Assembly: GCA_012934845.2 (NCBI GenBank)
Contig: WNNJ02000368.1
Coordinates: 1-64,000 of the forward strand
Length of the DNA: 64,000 bases
Direction of reading: 5' to 3'
DNA from: Pomphorhynchus laevis
Lineage: Eukaryota; Acanthocephala; Palaeacanthocephala; Echinorhynchida; Pomphorhynchidae
Positions 28,812-39,289 of this stretch are shown here, piece by piece. Positions within the stretch are counted from its first letter, which is position 1, and each line of letters starts with the position of its first letter. Made by a program: the position numbers and the translations under genes. The notes below the pieces were generated by a model. The model searched no databases. It was not told the DNA's origin and was given only the letters and a program-made list of their open reading frames with translations.

Positions 28812-31712
28812 TTAATTGTTGAAAAAGAATTGGATTTGGCGTTTGAAGTACGGCATATATGTTGATTGGCGGATATGAATAGGCAGTTGATTCCACAAGA
28901 GAAAAGCAGCCACAACGAAGGAGCGGAAGCCAAAATAGGTAGAGTAGATTGGGACATGTAAAAGAAGGGAATTACGGGAACGCAGAGCACAATACACAGT
29001 ACGAGAATTGTCGAGAAAAGGAAGGTTGAGAAATGAAGGGGTATGAGAAGTTATAAGGCGAAAAGCAATGATAAGAAGACGAATTTGAACACGACAATAA
29101 ATGGTAGGCCAATCAAGAGAAACAAGATAGTGGGATGTATGATCAAAACGACGAAGACGGAGGAGAACTCGAACGGCAGCGTTGATGATGCGTTGTAAAG
29201 GAAGAAGAGTGGATTTAGGTGAGTTGGAAAATAGACTAAGACAGTAATCAAGTCTTGGGAAAAGAAGCGAAGATATGAGAGTCATACAAGAAGGAAAATC
29301 GATCAATCTACGAACTTGACGGAGGTTGCGGAGTATCAAGGTAGATGAGCGTACTTTATCACTAACGAAAGGTTTAAGTGAAAGTCGGTTGTCGAAATGA
29401 AAGCCTAGGAAAACGAGATTATCAACGATAGGAAGAATTGTAGAATTTAGTGATACGGAAGGAGGTTCTACGCCGAAGCTTCGAGGTAGGATCCACATAA
29501 TTTTAGATTTATCAGGATTCAGAGAAAGGCGAAGGGAAGAAAGATGGTTTGAAATTGAGACAAGACAGTCCGAAGCGGAAACACTAAGATCGTGAATACG
29601 ATAAACAGGTGCATGAGCATAGATGAGAATGTCATCAGCATATTGCATAACATGGAAGTTAAATTTATGAGAAATCGAAGACAAGTCACCGAGAAGAAGA
29701 GAGAAAAGCATAGGGCCTAATACGGAGCCTTGTGGAACACCGGTCGGGATGGATGAAGGATGGGAGAGAGAAGAGTTAGAATAGACGCGAAATGTACGGT
29801 TTGACAGATATGAAGAAAACCATGATACAGTGGGTAAAGAGAAGCCATAATCATGACGAAGGCGATGTAGAAGAATCGAGTGATCGACGATGTCAAAAGC
29901 AGACGATAGATCAAGAGAAACTATGACACTACATAATTTATGATCGCGCGATATGAGTAAGTCATTATAAACTTTAAGACAGGCAATTTCAGTAGAGTGA
30001 TTAGAGCGAAAAGCGGCTTGGAAGGGAGGAAACAAGTTAGAGGAAAAGAGATATGTATTAACTTGCTTGAGAACGAGACGCTCAAGGAGTTTAGAGAGGG
30101 TTGGGAGAAGTGAGATTGGACGGTACGAAGATGGTAGTGAGGAGTCGAGAGATTGCTTTTTGATGAGAGGACGAACAGTGGCGCATTTCCAGATGGAAGG
30201 AAATGTACGGCTACGGATGGACGAGTTGAACAATGTGGTTAGGAAGGGTGATATAGAGGAGCAGATATTTTTAAGCAAGTGAGTGGGAATTGGGTCAGAA
30301 GGAGAGGTTTTATTAGGTAATGACAGCAGAACCGAAGAAACTTCATCAGACGAAACGGGAAGAAGGTGGAATAGTTCTGGGAGGGAAGTATTTAAAGAGA
30401 AGAGTGGGTACAAGGGGGCTACGGGTAGTAGGGAAAGTAAATTAGATAGCTTAGTTTGTAGATAAGAAGAAAATTCATCAGGATTTATATTACAAGAAGT
30501 AGATGATCGTGAAAGAATTGAGTTTAAGATTTTCCAATGAGATTTAGAGTTGGAAGATGACTCGAGTTGATTTCGCCAAAAGATAGTACGTTTAGTACGT
30601 ATAAGAATAAGATGTGAACGGCGTAGAGAAAAGTAGGAATCACGGAGATTTGGAGGGAGTGAGTTGGGTGAACGTTTAAGAAAGCGTTTATACATACGAA
30701 AAGAGTGACGGAGTCGACGCTTAGAAAGACTACAGTCAGAATCGAACCAGGGAGCATGGCGCAAGCGCTGGGAACGTCGAAGTCGACTAGGCAGAAGGTT
30801 ATTGAGGATCGACGTAAGTTCAGAATCAAACAGAATGCAGAGATCATCGGGAGAGAGATAGTTAAGAGGAAGTGAAAAGAGTGAAGAATTGAGTAAGGCT
30901 GTGCAGAGAATAGGGATATCGAGAAGCTTCCAGGGTCGACTTGGTGTAGATAATGGTAAAGGCGGAGAAGGAGGATGGGGACGAGTAAGAGTAAGAGTGA
31001 CAAGGAAATGATCGGACAAACCAGGATCAGTAATTGACAAGGAGGTATAGTCATTGAAGCAGTTAGGAACAGCAATGATGTCGAGAGCACCGCCGAGAAT
31101 ATGAGTTGGGCTTGTTGAAAGTAATTTATAGTTAAAATCAGAAAAAAGATTAGTTAAAGTGATAGAGTCAGAGTCAGACGGGCGATCAAGACGAATGTTA
31201 AAGTCACCGAGAACAAAAGAAGGAGTATAAGACAATGAACAGTGAGACATTAGATCTGCAAGGTCGTTAAAGAAGATACGTGATGGGGCAACTGAACCTG
31301 GACGGTATACAATCACAAGTTCCAGAGGGAAAGGCGTTGATAATCTGCATATGAGTAATTCGAACGAGGTGTAACGGATGTTAACGTTGATTTTACGTAA
31401 AGACATTGGGTGACGAGCAATGGCAACAATACCGCCATGGTTAGACGCAGTAGATGTATGAGATGTAATTTGACGAGCTGATTCAACTAGAGAACAACCA
31501 GAGCGACATAGACGACGAATAGCAAGATCGTTGGAGTCAGTGTGCCAGGATTCGGTAATGCAGAGAATATCGATAGATAATTGATCGAAGATATCGAGAA
31601 GCATATCAGCTTTATGAAGAATGGAGCGAGTATTGAATAGACTAAGACGAAAAGTATGCTTAGGAGCGAGATCGACTAGCGAAGAAGACAAGGGGGAGAG
31701 ATGGGACGCCAT
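28812..31712 (-). CDS. LINE-E ORF2: APE endonuclease-reverse transcriptase
   Basis: 966 aa from an ATG at 31712 that overlaps the end of ORF1 (the junction encodes IRWRP in ORF1 and MASHLS in ORF2). EN: LFNTRSILHKADMLL, CITESWHTDSND, NHGGIVAIARH, LVIVYRPGS, FVLGDFNIRLDRP, GLSDHFLVTLTL. RT: SPSDPIPTHLLKNI, SYRPISLLPTLSKLLERL, QAAFRSNHSTEIA, SLDLSSAFDIVDH (motif A), TGVPQGSVLGPMLFSLL (B), QYADDILIYAH (C). The end, AAFLLWNQLPIHIRQS, is typical of the CR1/L2 group. All blocks are intact and there is no stop. Serine-rich composition and lower AT content differ from LINE-C. Confidence 0.9.
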   Translation of the reverse strand: MASHLSPLSSSLVDLAPKHTFRLSLFNTRSILHKADMLLDIFDQLSIDILCITESWHTDSNDLAIRRLCRSGCSLVESARQITSHTSTASNHGGIVAIARHPMSLRKINVNIRYTSFELLICRLSTPFPLELVIVYRPGSVAPSRIFFNDLADLMSHCSLSYTPSFVLGDFNIRLDRPSDSDSITLTNLFSDFNYKLLSTSPTHILGGALDIIAVPNCFNDYTSLSITDPGLSDHFLVTLTLTRPHPPSPPLPLSTPSRPWKLLDIPILCTALLNSSLFSLPLNYLSPDDLCILFDSELTSILNNLLPSRLRRSQRLRHAPWFDSDCSLSKRRLRHSFRMYKRFLKRSPNSLPPNLRDSYFSLRRSHLILIRTKRTIFWRNQLESSSNSKSHWKILNSILSRSSTSCNINPDEFSSYLQTKLSNLLSLLPVAPLYPLFSLNTSLPELFHLLPVSSDEVSSVLLSLPNKTSPSDPIPTHLLKNICSSISPFLTTLFNSSIRSRTFPSIWKCATVRPLIKKQSLDSSLPSSYRPISLLPTLSKLLERLVLKQVNTYLFSSNLFPPFQAAFRSNHSTEIACLKVYNDLLISRDHKLCSVIVSLDLSSAFDIVDHSILLHRLRHDYGFSLPTVSWFSSYLSNRTFRVYSNSSLSHPSSIPTGVPQGSVLGPMLFSLLLGDLSSISHKFNFHVMQYADDILIYAHAPVYRIHDLSVSASDCLVSISNHLSSLRLSLNPDKSKIMWILPRSFGVEPPSVSLNSTILPIVDNLVFLGFHFDNRLSLKPFVSDKVRSSTLILRNLRQVRRLIDFPSCMTLISSLLFPRLDYCLSLFSNSPKSTLLPLQRIINAAVRVLLRLRRFDHTSHYLVSLDWPTIYCRVQIRLLIIAFRLITSHTPSFLNLPFLDNSRTVYCALRSRNSLLLHVPIYSTYFGFRSFVVAAFLLWNQLPIHIRQSTYMPYFKRQIQFFFNN

Positions 31713-33056
31713 CGAATTTTTGGCCTTGTGTGAAGAACGTGAAAATTTCCGTTGATTTTACGTATAGATAAGGATGACTCGCCGTTTGTTTCACGTCGAT
31801 GTTTTTCAATGCGAGCTAAATTGAGCTGGGCAATATCAGAAGGGGAGCGGTCAGGAAAGATACGACAAGTAGACGAAGTGGTAAGAAGTTTAAAACGTTG
31901 GGAAAGTACCAAGGATGCATGTGAACTATGTCGGAAAACGATTTTTAGGAGTGGAGGACTGAGATGATTGGATTTAGTGGATTTGTTTAAACGGATCAAA
32001 GATACAGGAGCGATATTATTGAAGAGGGATGGATTATTATCAGGAAGAATGGTTGCTAGGATAGACCTGAAAGCAGATACATCATCATCGAGGCGACATT
32101 GAGGAGAAGCAGATTCGGAAACCTTTAAATTATATATGATAATGCATCGATCGCGCGAAGGAAAACGATTACGTAGTGGTGGACGGAAAGACCTGGTAGC
32201 AGTAGAGGCAGAAGAGCAGATAAACGTGGGAATGACAGGGGTGCTAAGTGAAGATTTAAGATAGTTTGGAGCATGTGTGACAGGAGTGGAGTGTGTAATT
32301 GGTTGATCGGAGATGGTACTGTAGATGATTTTGACGGAAGGATGTAAATTATTGATAGGTGATACGGTTGGAGCATGTGTGACAGAAGTGGATTGTTGAA
32401 TAGGTTGAACGGAGTTGTTACTGGAGATAATTTTGACAGAAGTATGTAAATTATTGAGAAGTGATACGGTAGAGGTAGAGTAAGGTATAGTGATACGTGA
32501 AGAGAAGAAAGAAGTATGAGATGTATTTAGATGTGGGGATGAATAGGAAAAATGAGGTACGAGATGAAGGCCTTTACTGTTTGCATTGTTAGGAAGATGA
32601 AGATTATGGGAAGTTTTATCCGTAGTTAAAGGAGGAGTGTGTGAGAGAAGTTTCAAGAACGGGTTTCATAGATGACGAAGGAGTTAGTAAGCAAACGGAT
32701 GACGACGATAGATTGGAAGATATGTTGTCGTTTGTTGATGTTCCATCTATAACAGCGGTCTGAGTCGACTGAGAGATATCAAGTTTATTTATTGAGCACA
32801 AATATGTTTTGTTAGCGTTCAGAACGTCTCCACCGTTTGAGTGGTCATTCTTCATTAGCTTACCTACGAGGGCAGCACAACAGAAGCCGCAGAGGAAATT
32901 CCGATTTAAAACGTTGTCCTCGTCAGTGAAAGGAATGGCAACGTGAGTCCAAACATTGCAGTTCTTGTTGTCGCATCCAATTTGCTTTTCGATGTAAGCT
33001 TCCTTGACGGACTTAAGTTGCTGGCCGACATTTTTAGTTAGCTTTCTGTTTGCCAT
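31676..33056 (-). pseudogene. LINE-E ORF1: PHD-like finger plus RRM-like domain, in two frames
   Basis: The first frame (33056-32616) begins MANRKLTKNVGQQLK and carries the finger GCDNKNCNVWTHVAIP ... FLCGFCCAALVG. The second frame (32656-31676) carries a low-complexity Ser/Thr/His-rich region with two imperfect VTHAPT-type repeats, then DRCIIIYNLKVSESASPQCR, LLKIVFRHSSHASLVL and SLSIRKINGNFHVLHTRPK, the RRM-like part. The frames overlap by 41 nt, so a single frameshift near 32616-32656 separates them in this copy. The product would bind LINE RNA. Finger and RRM order equal LINE-C ORF1. Confidence 0.78.
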
Positions 33057-33303
33057 AATAAAATGTTAATTAGTTAGTTATAATCAAGAATGTTTAAACT
33101 CCGTTAGTCTGCAAGTCGTTAGTTGTAAGTAGCGAGCGGATGTCGTCGATGGTTGTCGATAATTGTCAAGCGGATGGTTGTCGTTAGTTGTCGTCGAAGG
33201 TTGTCGTTGGTTGTCTGGAACTGAAATCTGGAACTGAAATCTGGAACTGAAATCTGGAACTGAAATTGTATTTACTTTAGATCTCAAACTTTTTTAAGTT
33301 TGA

Positions 33304-35125
33304 GATCTTTTTTAAGTATTTCCCCAATTTCAGAACTGTTACTATGAATAACGTTTGCATTCGCTATTAGGTGTGATTGTTTAAAAACCTCTTTTGCGTT
33401 GCTGATGGATCTATTATGCCTAAGCCTCCATCTCTGGCGGATAGTTTAATAATATCTCGAAGCTCTAACGTTAACAGTCCCAATCCCATAATGCTCGGTA
33501 TCAACTTCAGGAAAATATCATCAGCTAAGCCTCTGAACCATGATGAACTTACTTTTGTAGTGCGCACCAGATGTGTCCATTGAAACTGAATCGTTCGTGT
33601 TAGCAATATATAAGCAGCATATGGATCCAAGTCTGCTAAATCACAAAGATGCTGTATCTGTACTCGCCAGGAGTTAATTGAACTCATGACTTGACACTCA
33701 CGATATGCATCACATCCGATAAATCCTCCCAAGACCTTGATACCATTTTTAACCACTTTGACTCCTTCTTGCATAAGATATTTGGCTTCATTTGTCATAG
33801 TTTCGTTCTTGTTTAAAAAACAGCATTTTGAAGCATTTATGTGAAATCCGAAGCTTTTACCAATCACTTTCAATAGATCCCATACTTGAGACAACTCATG
33901 CGCACGGCCAATAAAAGTTGCATCATCTGCGTACCAAAGTTGGGTGACACCAGGTATTTTTTGTTTAATCTCTCCAATTATCGGTAAAGACGCCGCTGCA
34001 AATGCAGCCATAGCCAAGGGGTCTCCTTGTGTTACCCCTTCTTCAGATAGAATTGTCTCCTCAGCAACAATTAGCAGTGATGGCTTCGAGTAAGTATTGA
34101 TCAGGAGTGTCGTAATGGCAGAACAAATCGCGTTTATGTTTTTGAGCAACAAATCCCGATTGATACAATTGAAAGCGTTGTTGGCATCTACAGTTAATAT
34201 GCAATATTCACTATTACTTTCAAGTATATCTCTTGCATTATGAATAATAGTATCGGTCCCACATTTCTGACCAGCACACATTTGTACTTCCCCAGCTACC
34301 TCCATCAATGTTGGTTTAATATATTTTAGCTGTGCCCTGGCTACTATGCGTCTCATAACTTCCCCTATACCAATAGGGGGTATTCCAGGAGATTTGTCAA
34401 GAGGAAACAACCGACATGCTAGATATGCTTCCAAGCTGTTAGGATTTAATCTTTCGGTTGCAATTTTTATTGCAAACATTGCGAGCACATTCGCCAATCT
34501 GTATGATTCTTGACCAAAACCTGTTAGTAGATATCTCCACATTTGCGCGTCCATACCGGATGGTCCTGCACTTCCATTTGATTTTTTAGCCGCTTTTATA
34601 ATATCTTCTGGACTTAAATTCATGTAAATTACTTGATGATGTTGGATTACATGTTTCAGAGGTGTCAATAAAATATACTCTCCATCTGCATCCGTTGCTC
34701 GAGGATGTAATTCTTGAAGACGTGTGAGCACTGTTTTGCCGTCCAAAAAACTATCAATCTCATGTATCCCGGATTTTTGTCCGCCTGATTTTAAAAGCCG
34801 AGCTGCTTCTCCAATTTTACTGTATTGCACCAATTTCTGAATGTCCATTAAAAATCCTTTTTGATGGTTTTTCTTACGATTCATTGATCTCTGCTTTTGA
34901 AGGAATCGAGCTTCTGAAATTAGTTGGTCATACTTTTTTTCATTCCACATTATTATACGTCGTTCTAAGGTTTTCCGACGATCACTAATTCGTCGCGAAG
35001 GAATTTGCTGCAGAATCAGCTGGCAATATACCGAAGAGAGGTGTAAGATGGAATCACATTCTTTAGAATTTTCGTTAAACGATTTGATGTGTGAAGTTAA
35101 GGTTGCAATAAAATCTTTAGTAATA
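33304..35125 (-). pseudogene. CXC-5, 5' half: RT domain
   Basis: On - from 35125: FIATLTSHIKSFN, YCQLILQQIPSRRISDRRKT, then from 34950 a long frame MWNEKKYDQLISEARFLQKQ, GSAGPSGMDAQMWRYLL, IPPIGIGEVMRRI, LTVDANNAFNCINR (motif A), EGVTQGDPLAMAAF (B), QLWYADDATFIG (C) and GFHINASKCCFL (D). The frame slips at about 33395 and continues as FKQSHLIANANVIHS to EILKK, where LINE-E cuts it; the rest is at 27740-28692. The 5' end (finger and start) is missing, truncated at 35125 in an ATAATAATT-rich stretch. GIPPIG where relatives have VRPIG is a substitution in the RT fingers. Confidence 0.85.
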
Positions 35126-35280
35126 ATTATAATAATATAATAAGTTATAAAAATATTATAATATAATACTATAATCTTTAGAAATAATTATAATAATATA
35201 TTTAGTAAAATCTTTAGGTAATAAATAATAATTAAATCAGCTAACTGAGTCTACGTATTGAATATTATATTATATTATTA
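35126..35280. repeat. AT-rich junction with a fragment of the Penelope-associated module
   Basis: AATAATTATAATAATATAATA-type sequence, then AAATCAGCTAACTGAGTC and TACGTATT (35232-35260), the terminal ~26 bp of the module in minus orientation. No gene. Confidence 0.55.
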
Positions 35281-37217
35281 CTACAGATCATAACCATAAG
35301 GCTGTTTTGACCGCTCACATAAAAAACAAATAAATACAAGAAAAAAATCAAAAAACATCATTCAGTATATATATCAGAACCATGGGTACTGCAGCAACCA
35401 CCATTCGTTCTCATTTCGAATCCAGTTCTTTATATTGGATTTAAATTCATTGATTGTATGCACCGCAACGACATCAACTGGAAGACGATTCCAAATATTC
35501 ACCGCTCGATGAGACAGTCGGAAATGACGAGGGTATTTTCCGTGCTCATGTACTACTAGTACTTTCGAGTGCCCTCTACGTCCATCCCGTTCATTAAGTT
35601 CAACTCTATTTGCTGGAAAATTTTCATCTTTATTAACTAGTCGATACATAGCTAGAAGGTCGAAAAGAAGGAACCTTTCACGCACTGTCGGCATATTCAA
35701 ACTTTTTATTCGTGCCTCATAGGGAAGATATCGTACCTGAGGACATAATTTCGTAAACCGTCGAAGTATGCGCTCTAATTGATCAAGTTAATACAAATTT
35801 ATTTGCCACATTAAATAAATTTGTATTTGTTTGTTTGTGTTTGAAGTTCTGTACGCGTACACGGAAAGACTACTGGCGACACATATTCTAATATCGGTCT
35901 TATAAGAGCATTATATAAACGCACAACACAAACGGGAGATAAATCTTTAAAGCAATTTTTGAGAATATAGGTCATTCTTCTTGCTGCGTTACAAATCCTA
36001 TCAGTGTTAGCACGTGTTTTCAGATTGTTTTGAACAATTATACCAAGATCCAGAATGGACTGCGTGGAAACAACAAACTCATCGCCAATAAAATATTCTT
36101 GACTCACATTGCTATGACCTAATCTCATATGTGCACACTTTTTAATATTCAATGAAATTCCAGTGTTTAAAGACCATCGATAAACAATGTTTAGGATATT
36201 TTGAAAGTCATTTCGATCCTTGTTGGTTTTAATCAATTTCCATACCTTTACATCATCGGCAAAAGCTAAAACACTACAATCCTCAATTAAATCTAGTAGC
36301 TGATTTATAAATATGTTAAACAACAAGGGTCCTAAGACTGATCCCTGTGGTACTCCTGAGGTGATAGGACGATAAGACGATAGGCATTGACCTACACGAA
36401 CAGCAAAGGATCTATCTTTAAGAAAATCTCGAATCCAGCTTATAATGGAGTGATTCACTTTATAAGACTCAAGGGTGGAAATTAGCATTTTGTTGGGCAC
36501 CCTATCAAAAGCCCGACTAAAGTCAAGAAATATTACGTCGATACAGTATTCGTTAGCAACATGTCCAACCCAATCTTCACGAGCATTAATAAGTTTGTAA
36601 GACATAAACGCCGAGGGCGAAATCCATGCTGTGCATTATTGAGAATTCTCAGCGAACTCAAATGATCATATATGCTTCTGTTTAGTATGCGCTCAATCAC
36701 TTTGCATACAACACTAGTTAGACTTATTGCCCTATAGTTATTCGGATCATCTTTTTCACCATTTTTATAAATTGGTACTACAATCGCTTTTTTCCAGGCA
36801 GCAGGTAACTTCGAAATGCGCAAGCTAAGCTCAAATATGGAGGCTAATGGCTCAGCCAGAACAGGAGCAAGTAACTTAAGAAGTTGGGGGTGAATATCAT
36901 CGGGGCCTGCCGCTGATGATCTAGATAACCTAGCCAATTCAACAAAAACCTCATGTGCTGTTATCGTTAAAACTGGAGAACCAATTTCTACCTGTTGTGA
37001 TGCTGCATCTCCACATATTCTAGAGAAAGGATCTGGTGTCAGCTCAAAAGCGGATGCAAACAATTCTGCCATGCTGTCTGGCGATGTCACTCGAGTGTTA
37101 CCGTCTCTTAAGGATGAAATAGTTGGTAGCAGAGCTCTGGATCCTTTCACATAAGCCCTAAATTTTTTTGGTTCTGTATCAATTTGTAAAGCTAATTGAT
37201 CTTCAAAACTTTGCCTT
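35281..37217 (-). mobile_element. LINE-C second copy (C'), 5'-truncated and nearly identical to LINE-C
   Basis: It carries the LINE-C 3' UTR with the terminal hairpin (35286-35312; C to T changes keep G-U pairs), the ORF2 C-terminus (35374-35700, one residue different from LINE-C over LNMPTVRERF to QYPWF apart from L/W near the end), RT (35811-36605) and the linker (36533-37258). A ~55 bp insertion derived from the LINE-E 3' end sits at 35789-35840, and a small rearrangement at about 36585-36605 shifts the frame. It is cut at RQSFEDQ (37217) by the second LINE-E copy. Confidence 0.87.
35811..37217 (-). pseudogene. LINE-C' ORF2 fragment: linker and RT palm
   Basis: Two overlapping frames give RQSFEDQLALQIDTEPKKF to QHGFRPRRLCLTN and then ANEYCIDVIFLDFSRAFDRV (motif A), SGVPQGSVLGPLLF (B), AFADDVKVWK (C). 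A frameshift lies near 36600. Catalytic residues are kept. Most differences from LINE-C are single residues (for example RRSC to RRLC, VPHK to VPNK). Confidence 0.85.
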
Positions 37218-37219
37218 TT

Positions 37220-38828
37220 TAATAATACAAATTTATTTAATGTGGCAAATGCGTACAAGCTGTACGCTTACAAGTCCACAAACAAAAATGAAAAAGTCAA
37301 GCAGATAAATTGTTTAAATGGGAACGGATTTGTCGTTTGAAGCACTGCAGGGAAGTTGATTGGCGTATATGAATGGGCAGATGATTCCACGATAGAGGAG
37401 CAGCCACCAGGAAGGAGCGGAGTCCAAAGGAGGTAGAGTAGTTTGGGACATGTAAAAGAAGGGAATTACAGGAACGCAAGGAACAGTAAACAGAACGATA
37501 ATTACCAAGAAAGGGAAGGTTGATAAATGAAGGGGTATGAAAAGAATCAAGGCAGAAAGCAATGATAAGAAGACGAATTTGAGCACGACAATAAATTGTA
37601 AGCAAATCGAGAGAAGCAAGATGGGATGATGTATGATCAAAACGACGAAGACGGAGGATAATTCGGACAGCTGCGTTGACGATGCGTTGTAGGGGAAGAA
37701 GAGTGGATTTAGGTGAGTTGGAAAATAGACTAAGACAATAATCGAGTATAGAAAAAAGGAGAGATGATATGAGAGTCATACAAGAAGGGAAATCGATCAA
37801 TCTACGAACTTGACGGAGGTTGCGGAGTATCAAGGTATATGAGCGTACTTTATCTCTAACGAAAGGTTTAAGTGAAAGTCGGTTGTCAAAATGGAAGCCT
37901 AGGAAAACGAGATTATCAATGATAGGAAGAATTGTAGAATTTAATGATACGTAGGGAGGTTCGAAACCGAGGCGTCGAGTTAGGATTCACATAATTTTGG
38001 ATTTATCAGGATTCAGAGAAAGGCGAAGGGAAGAAAGATGATTGGAAATTGAATCAAGACAGTCGGAAGCGGAAACACTAAGATCGTTAATACGATAAAC
38101 AGGTGCATGATCATAGATGAGAATGTCATCAGCATATTGTATAACATGGAAGTTTAATGTATGAGAAATCGAAGACAAATCACCAAGAAGAAGAGAGGAA
38201 ATTATAGGGCCTAATACGGAGCTTTGTGGAACACCAGACGGAATGGACGAAGGATGGGAGAGAGAAGAGTTAGAATATACGCGAAATGTACGGTTTGATA
38301 GATATGAAGAAAACCATGATACAGTGGGTAAAGAGAAGCCATAATCATGACGAAGGCGATGGAGAAGAATCGAGTGATCGACGATGTCAAAAGCAGACGA
38401 TAGATCAAGAGAAACTATGACACTACATAATTTATGATCGCGCGATATGAGTAAGTCGTTATAAACTTTAAGACATGCAATTTCGGTAGAGTAATTAGAG
38501 CGAAAAGCGGCTTGGAAGGGAGGAAATAAGTTAGAGGAATAGAGATATGTATTAACTTGCTTAAGAACGAGACGCTCAAGGAGTTTCAGAGAGGGTTAGG
38601 GAGAAGTGAAATAGGACGGTACGAAAATGGTAGTGAGGAGTCGAGAGATTGCTTATTGATGAGAGTACGAATAGTGTCGCATTTCCAGATGGAAGGAAAT
38701 GTACGGCTACGGATGGACGAGTTGAACAATGTGGTTAGGAAGGGTAAGATAAAGGAGCAGATATTTTTAAGCAAGTGAGTTGGAATTGGGTCAGAAGGAG
38801 AGGTTTTATTAGTTAATGGCAGCAGAAC
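37220..38828 (-). pseudogene. LINE-E second copy (E'), 5'-truncated
   Basis: The 3' tail is AATAAT at 37220-37226, with the hairpin at 37251-37267. Pieces of ORF2 are recognisable in several frames: MILRNLRQVRRLIDFPS to WNHLPIHIRQS (37297-37833), QYADDILIYDHAPVYRIND with NPDKSKIM (37987-38178), and finger/thumb parts up to LKNICSFILPFLTTLFN (38586-38774). Several frameshifts and stops. It ends at 38828 in the region LINE-E encodes just before LKNICSS. Confidence 0.85.
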
Positions 38829-39062
38829 CTACTGTCAAATCTGTAGGTTATCGATTAAAACCCCAGACAAATTTAATGATTTTGGAATAACAACGTGTAT
38901 ACGATCGCTTTTTAGCTTACATGCCAATACGGTGTCATCAAATGGTCATCGATATCTAACCGCATTAAGCGATCTTTTGTATTTTTAGATGTACATAGCT
39001 TTAGAATAAGATATCGTTCAATTTCTTTGGAATAAGAAAAGCAAGCTAAATATTGTTACATT
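38829..39062. other. Unassigned spacer
   Basis: About 230 bp of moderately AT-rich sequence between the truncated LINE-E' and a module fragment. I see no long frame, repeat or RNA gene in it. Confidence 0.4.
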
Positions 39063-39190
39063 CCATTATTTAAAATACATCTTTAGCATATATTTGGTCC
39101 CACTTCTATGTTTGGTTGGGAAATAAGGTTCGAAATCTAATAACATATAAGCACTTCTAATAATTTAAAATCTTTATTCCAATACTATAT
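39063..39190 (+). repeat. Penelope-associated module, eroded fragment
   Basis: AAAATACATCTTTAGCATAT, then TTTGGTCCCACTTCTATG and GGTTCGAAATCTAATAACAT correspond to the first ~120 bp of the module at 6399, with many changes. Followed by AT-rich sequence to about 39260. Confidence 0.55.
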
Positions 39191-39289
39191 TAATAATATT
39201 AATAAATAATATTATTAATTAATTCTTTAATAAAAAGTTATGCAAGATATTCAATATATTTTAATTTACTAATTTCTGCTCCCAACTGT

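Larger units (their letters stand above)
28702..33303 (-). mobile_element. LINE-E: CR1/L2-like LINE inserted in CXC-5
   Basis: About 4.6 kb on -, with ORF1 (in two frames), ORF2 and a 3' end formed by a perfect hairpin (28741-28757) and a short ATT-rich tail (28704-28726). The 5' UTR (33057-33303) contains a GTTGTCG-rich stretch and a 13-bp minisatellite (about four copies of CTGGAACTGAAAT on +, 33215-33265). The 5' end is a fold-back CAAACTT-AAAAA-AAGTTTG. CXC-5 coding (EILKK-DLCDGY) reads straight across the insertion; AAAAGGATCT/AAAAAAGATCT flanks look like a target duplication of about 10 bp. Confidence 0.86.

Noticed and set aside
1726-39180. CRISPR array or bacterial mobile elements among the repeats
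   Set aside because: No regularly spaced identical repeats with unique spacers; the context is clearly animal with spliced host exons.
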